Source: Rubidibacter lacunae KORDI 51-2
Lineage (GTDB): Bacteria; Cyanobacteriota; Cyanobacteriia; Cyanobacteriales; Rubidibacteraceae
Assembly: GCF_000473895.1 (NCBI RefSeq)
Contig: NZ_ASSJ01000034.1
Location: 1-54,099 of the forward strand
Reading direction: 5' to 3'
Length of the DNA stretch: 54,099 nucleotides
The translations under genes were made by a program, and so were the position numbers. How positions within the stretch are numbered: position 1 is the stretch's first letter; each line of letters starts with the position of its first letter. Below the pieces are notes generated by a model, which saw nothing but the letters and a program-made list of their open reading frames with translations, was not told the origin of the DNA and did not search any database. Below, one piece after another: positions 53,715-54,099 of the stretch.

Positions 53715-54099
53715 CCGAACTCAAAACGAACACAAATACGGCAATCTCCTGTCGTTTCAACTAAGCCCAAGGCAGAACTTGACGAGCGGCTTATCAGAAG
53801 CAAGTTGCCACAGCAGAAAGGCCTCATCCCTGAGAAGTCCAGCAAAACCACAGCTCCAAACCCAGGCGGATCTGGCAATCCAGATCTCTTTTCTAGTTTT
53901 TAGACACTACTGAGAATAGATCTCTTTAAGGAAAATTGCAACAGGGAAAATAATTCGCGCTAGAACAATCTGCAAATCGATGATTTGACCGCGAAATTCA
54001 GTCATTTTGCTGGGTAGAGGAGTAGAACTGACCTCGAGAATTGACGCTAATCGTAGCCATCTAGGTAGATTTGATAACAAAAGCTAATATCAAATGGGA
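53715..54099. other. Leader and upstream region of the cluster
   Basis: These 385 bp contain no convincing gene on either strand and are AT-richer than the coding part. They hold the candidate promoter at 53,913-53,941, a long leader of roughly 190 bases before gene 1, an inverted repeat AACTTG/CAAGTT (53,776-53,781 and 53,801-53,806) within that leader, and another inverted repeat TTGATA/TATCAA (54,071-54,076 and 54,088-54,093) at the far end. Confidence 0.5.
53913..53941 (-). promoter_or_regulatory. Candidate sigma-70-type promoter with a Fur-like half site
   Basis: On the minus strand TTGCAA (53936-53941) and TATTCT (53913-53918) are separated by exactly 17 bases, a reasonable -35/-10 pair reading toward gene 1. 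The -10 overlaps ATTCTCA, similar to one arm of the Fur box (TGATAAT type). The second arm is poor, so iron control is only suggested, mainly by the siderophore-like nature of the cluster. Confidence 0.35.

Noticed and set aside
54071-54093. TTGATA/TATCAA inverted repeat as an attachment site or operator
   Set aside because: Arms of six bases in AT-rich sequence occur often by chance; no integrase or other mobile gene is in the window.

Overview
The window is almost entirely one hybrid PKS/NRPS gene cluster. Every gene is read on the minus strand, so transcription runs from about position 53,900 down to position 1. The abundance of the octamer GCGATCGC (HIP1; for example 1172-1179), the fatty acyl-AMP ligase/PKS start, the luciferase-like monooxygenase domain and the GC-rich coding sequence all point to a cyanobacterium.

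Layout in order of transcription (gene numbers are used throughout). 53,715-54,099: leader with a candidate promoter. Gene 1: FAAL-ACP-KS-AT-DH-MT-ER-KR-ACP. Gene 2: KS-AT-DH(split)-luciferase-like monooxygenase-MT-ACP. Gene 3: KS-decayed AT-ACP-Cy-A(Cys, with embedded MT)-PCP. Gene 4: C-A(Gly)-PCP-C-A(front half only, beta-Ala code)-PCP without its serine. Gene 5: PanD-like aspartate 1-decarboxylase. Gene 6: A(back half only)-PCP-C-TauD. Gene 7: degenerate C ('interface')-A(Asp)-PCP. Gene 8: second PanD copy, broken. Gene 9: C-A(Gly)-PCP-decayed E-C. Gene 10: free-standing TauD hydroxylase. Gene 11: degenerate C-A(Asp)-PCP-E. Gene 12: C-A(Gln-like)-PCP-reductase. Gene 13: MbtH-like protein. 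Gene 14: start of a thioredoxin-reductase-like flavoprotein, cut by the window edge. Gaps are short, with several 4-8 bp stop/start overlaps, so genes 1-13 look like one operon or a few tightly coupled transcripts.

Reading the assembly line by collinearity gives a fatty acid activated by FAAL, polyketide extension with C-methylation and flavin-dependent oxidation, a thiazoline from Cys, then Gly, possibly beta-Ala, beta-hydroxy-Asp, Gly, D-configured beta-hydroxy-Asp and a Gln-like residue, released reductively. Two Asp modules each paired with an Fe(II)/2-oxoglutarate hydroxylase are the hallmark of beta-hydroxyaspartate siderophores. With the acyl tail and heterocycle, the best family match is the cyanobacterial photolabile lipopeptide siderophores called cyanochelins. 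That assignment is an inference from architecture.

The most unusual part is 16.8-30 kb. A beta-alanine adenylation domain is cut in two across genes 4 and 6, and the gene that would make beta-alanine lies exactly in the cut. A second beta-alanine-forming gene 7 kb downstream has lost both its self-cleavage serine and its reading frame. Further unusual points are a monooxygenase inserted inside a dehydratase domain, a KS module with an eroded AT, an epimerase decayed behind a glycine module, and two Asp modules built on the same split plan but with the hydroxylase fused in one and free in the other. No transporter, TonB receptor, thioesterase, transposase, tRNA or CRISPR array was seen.
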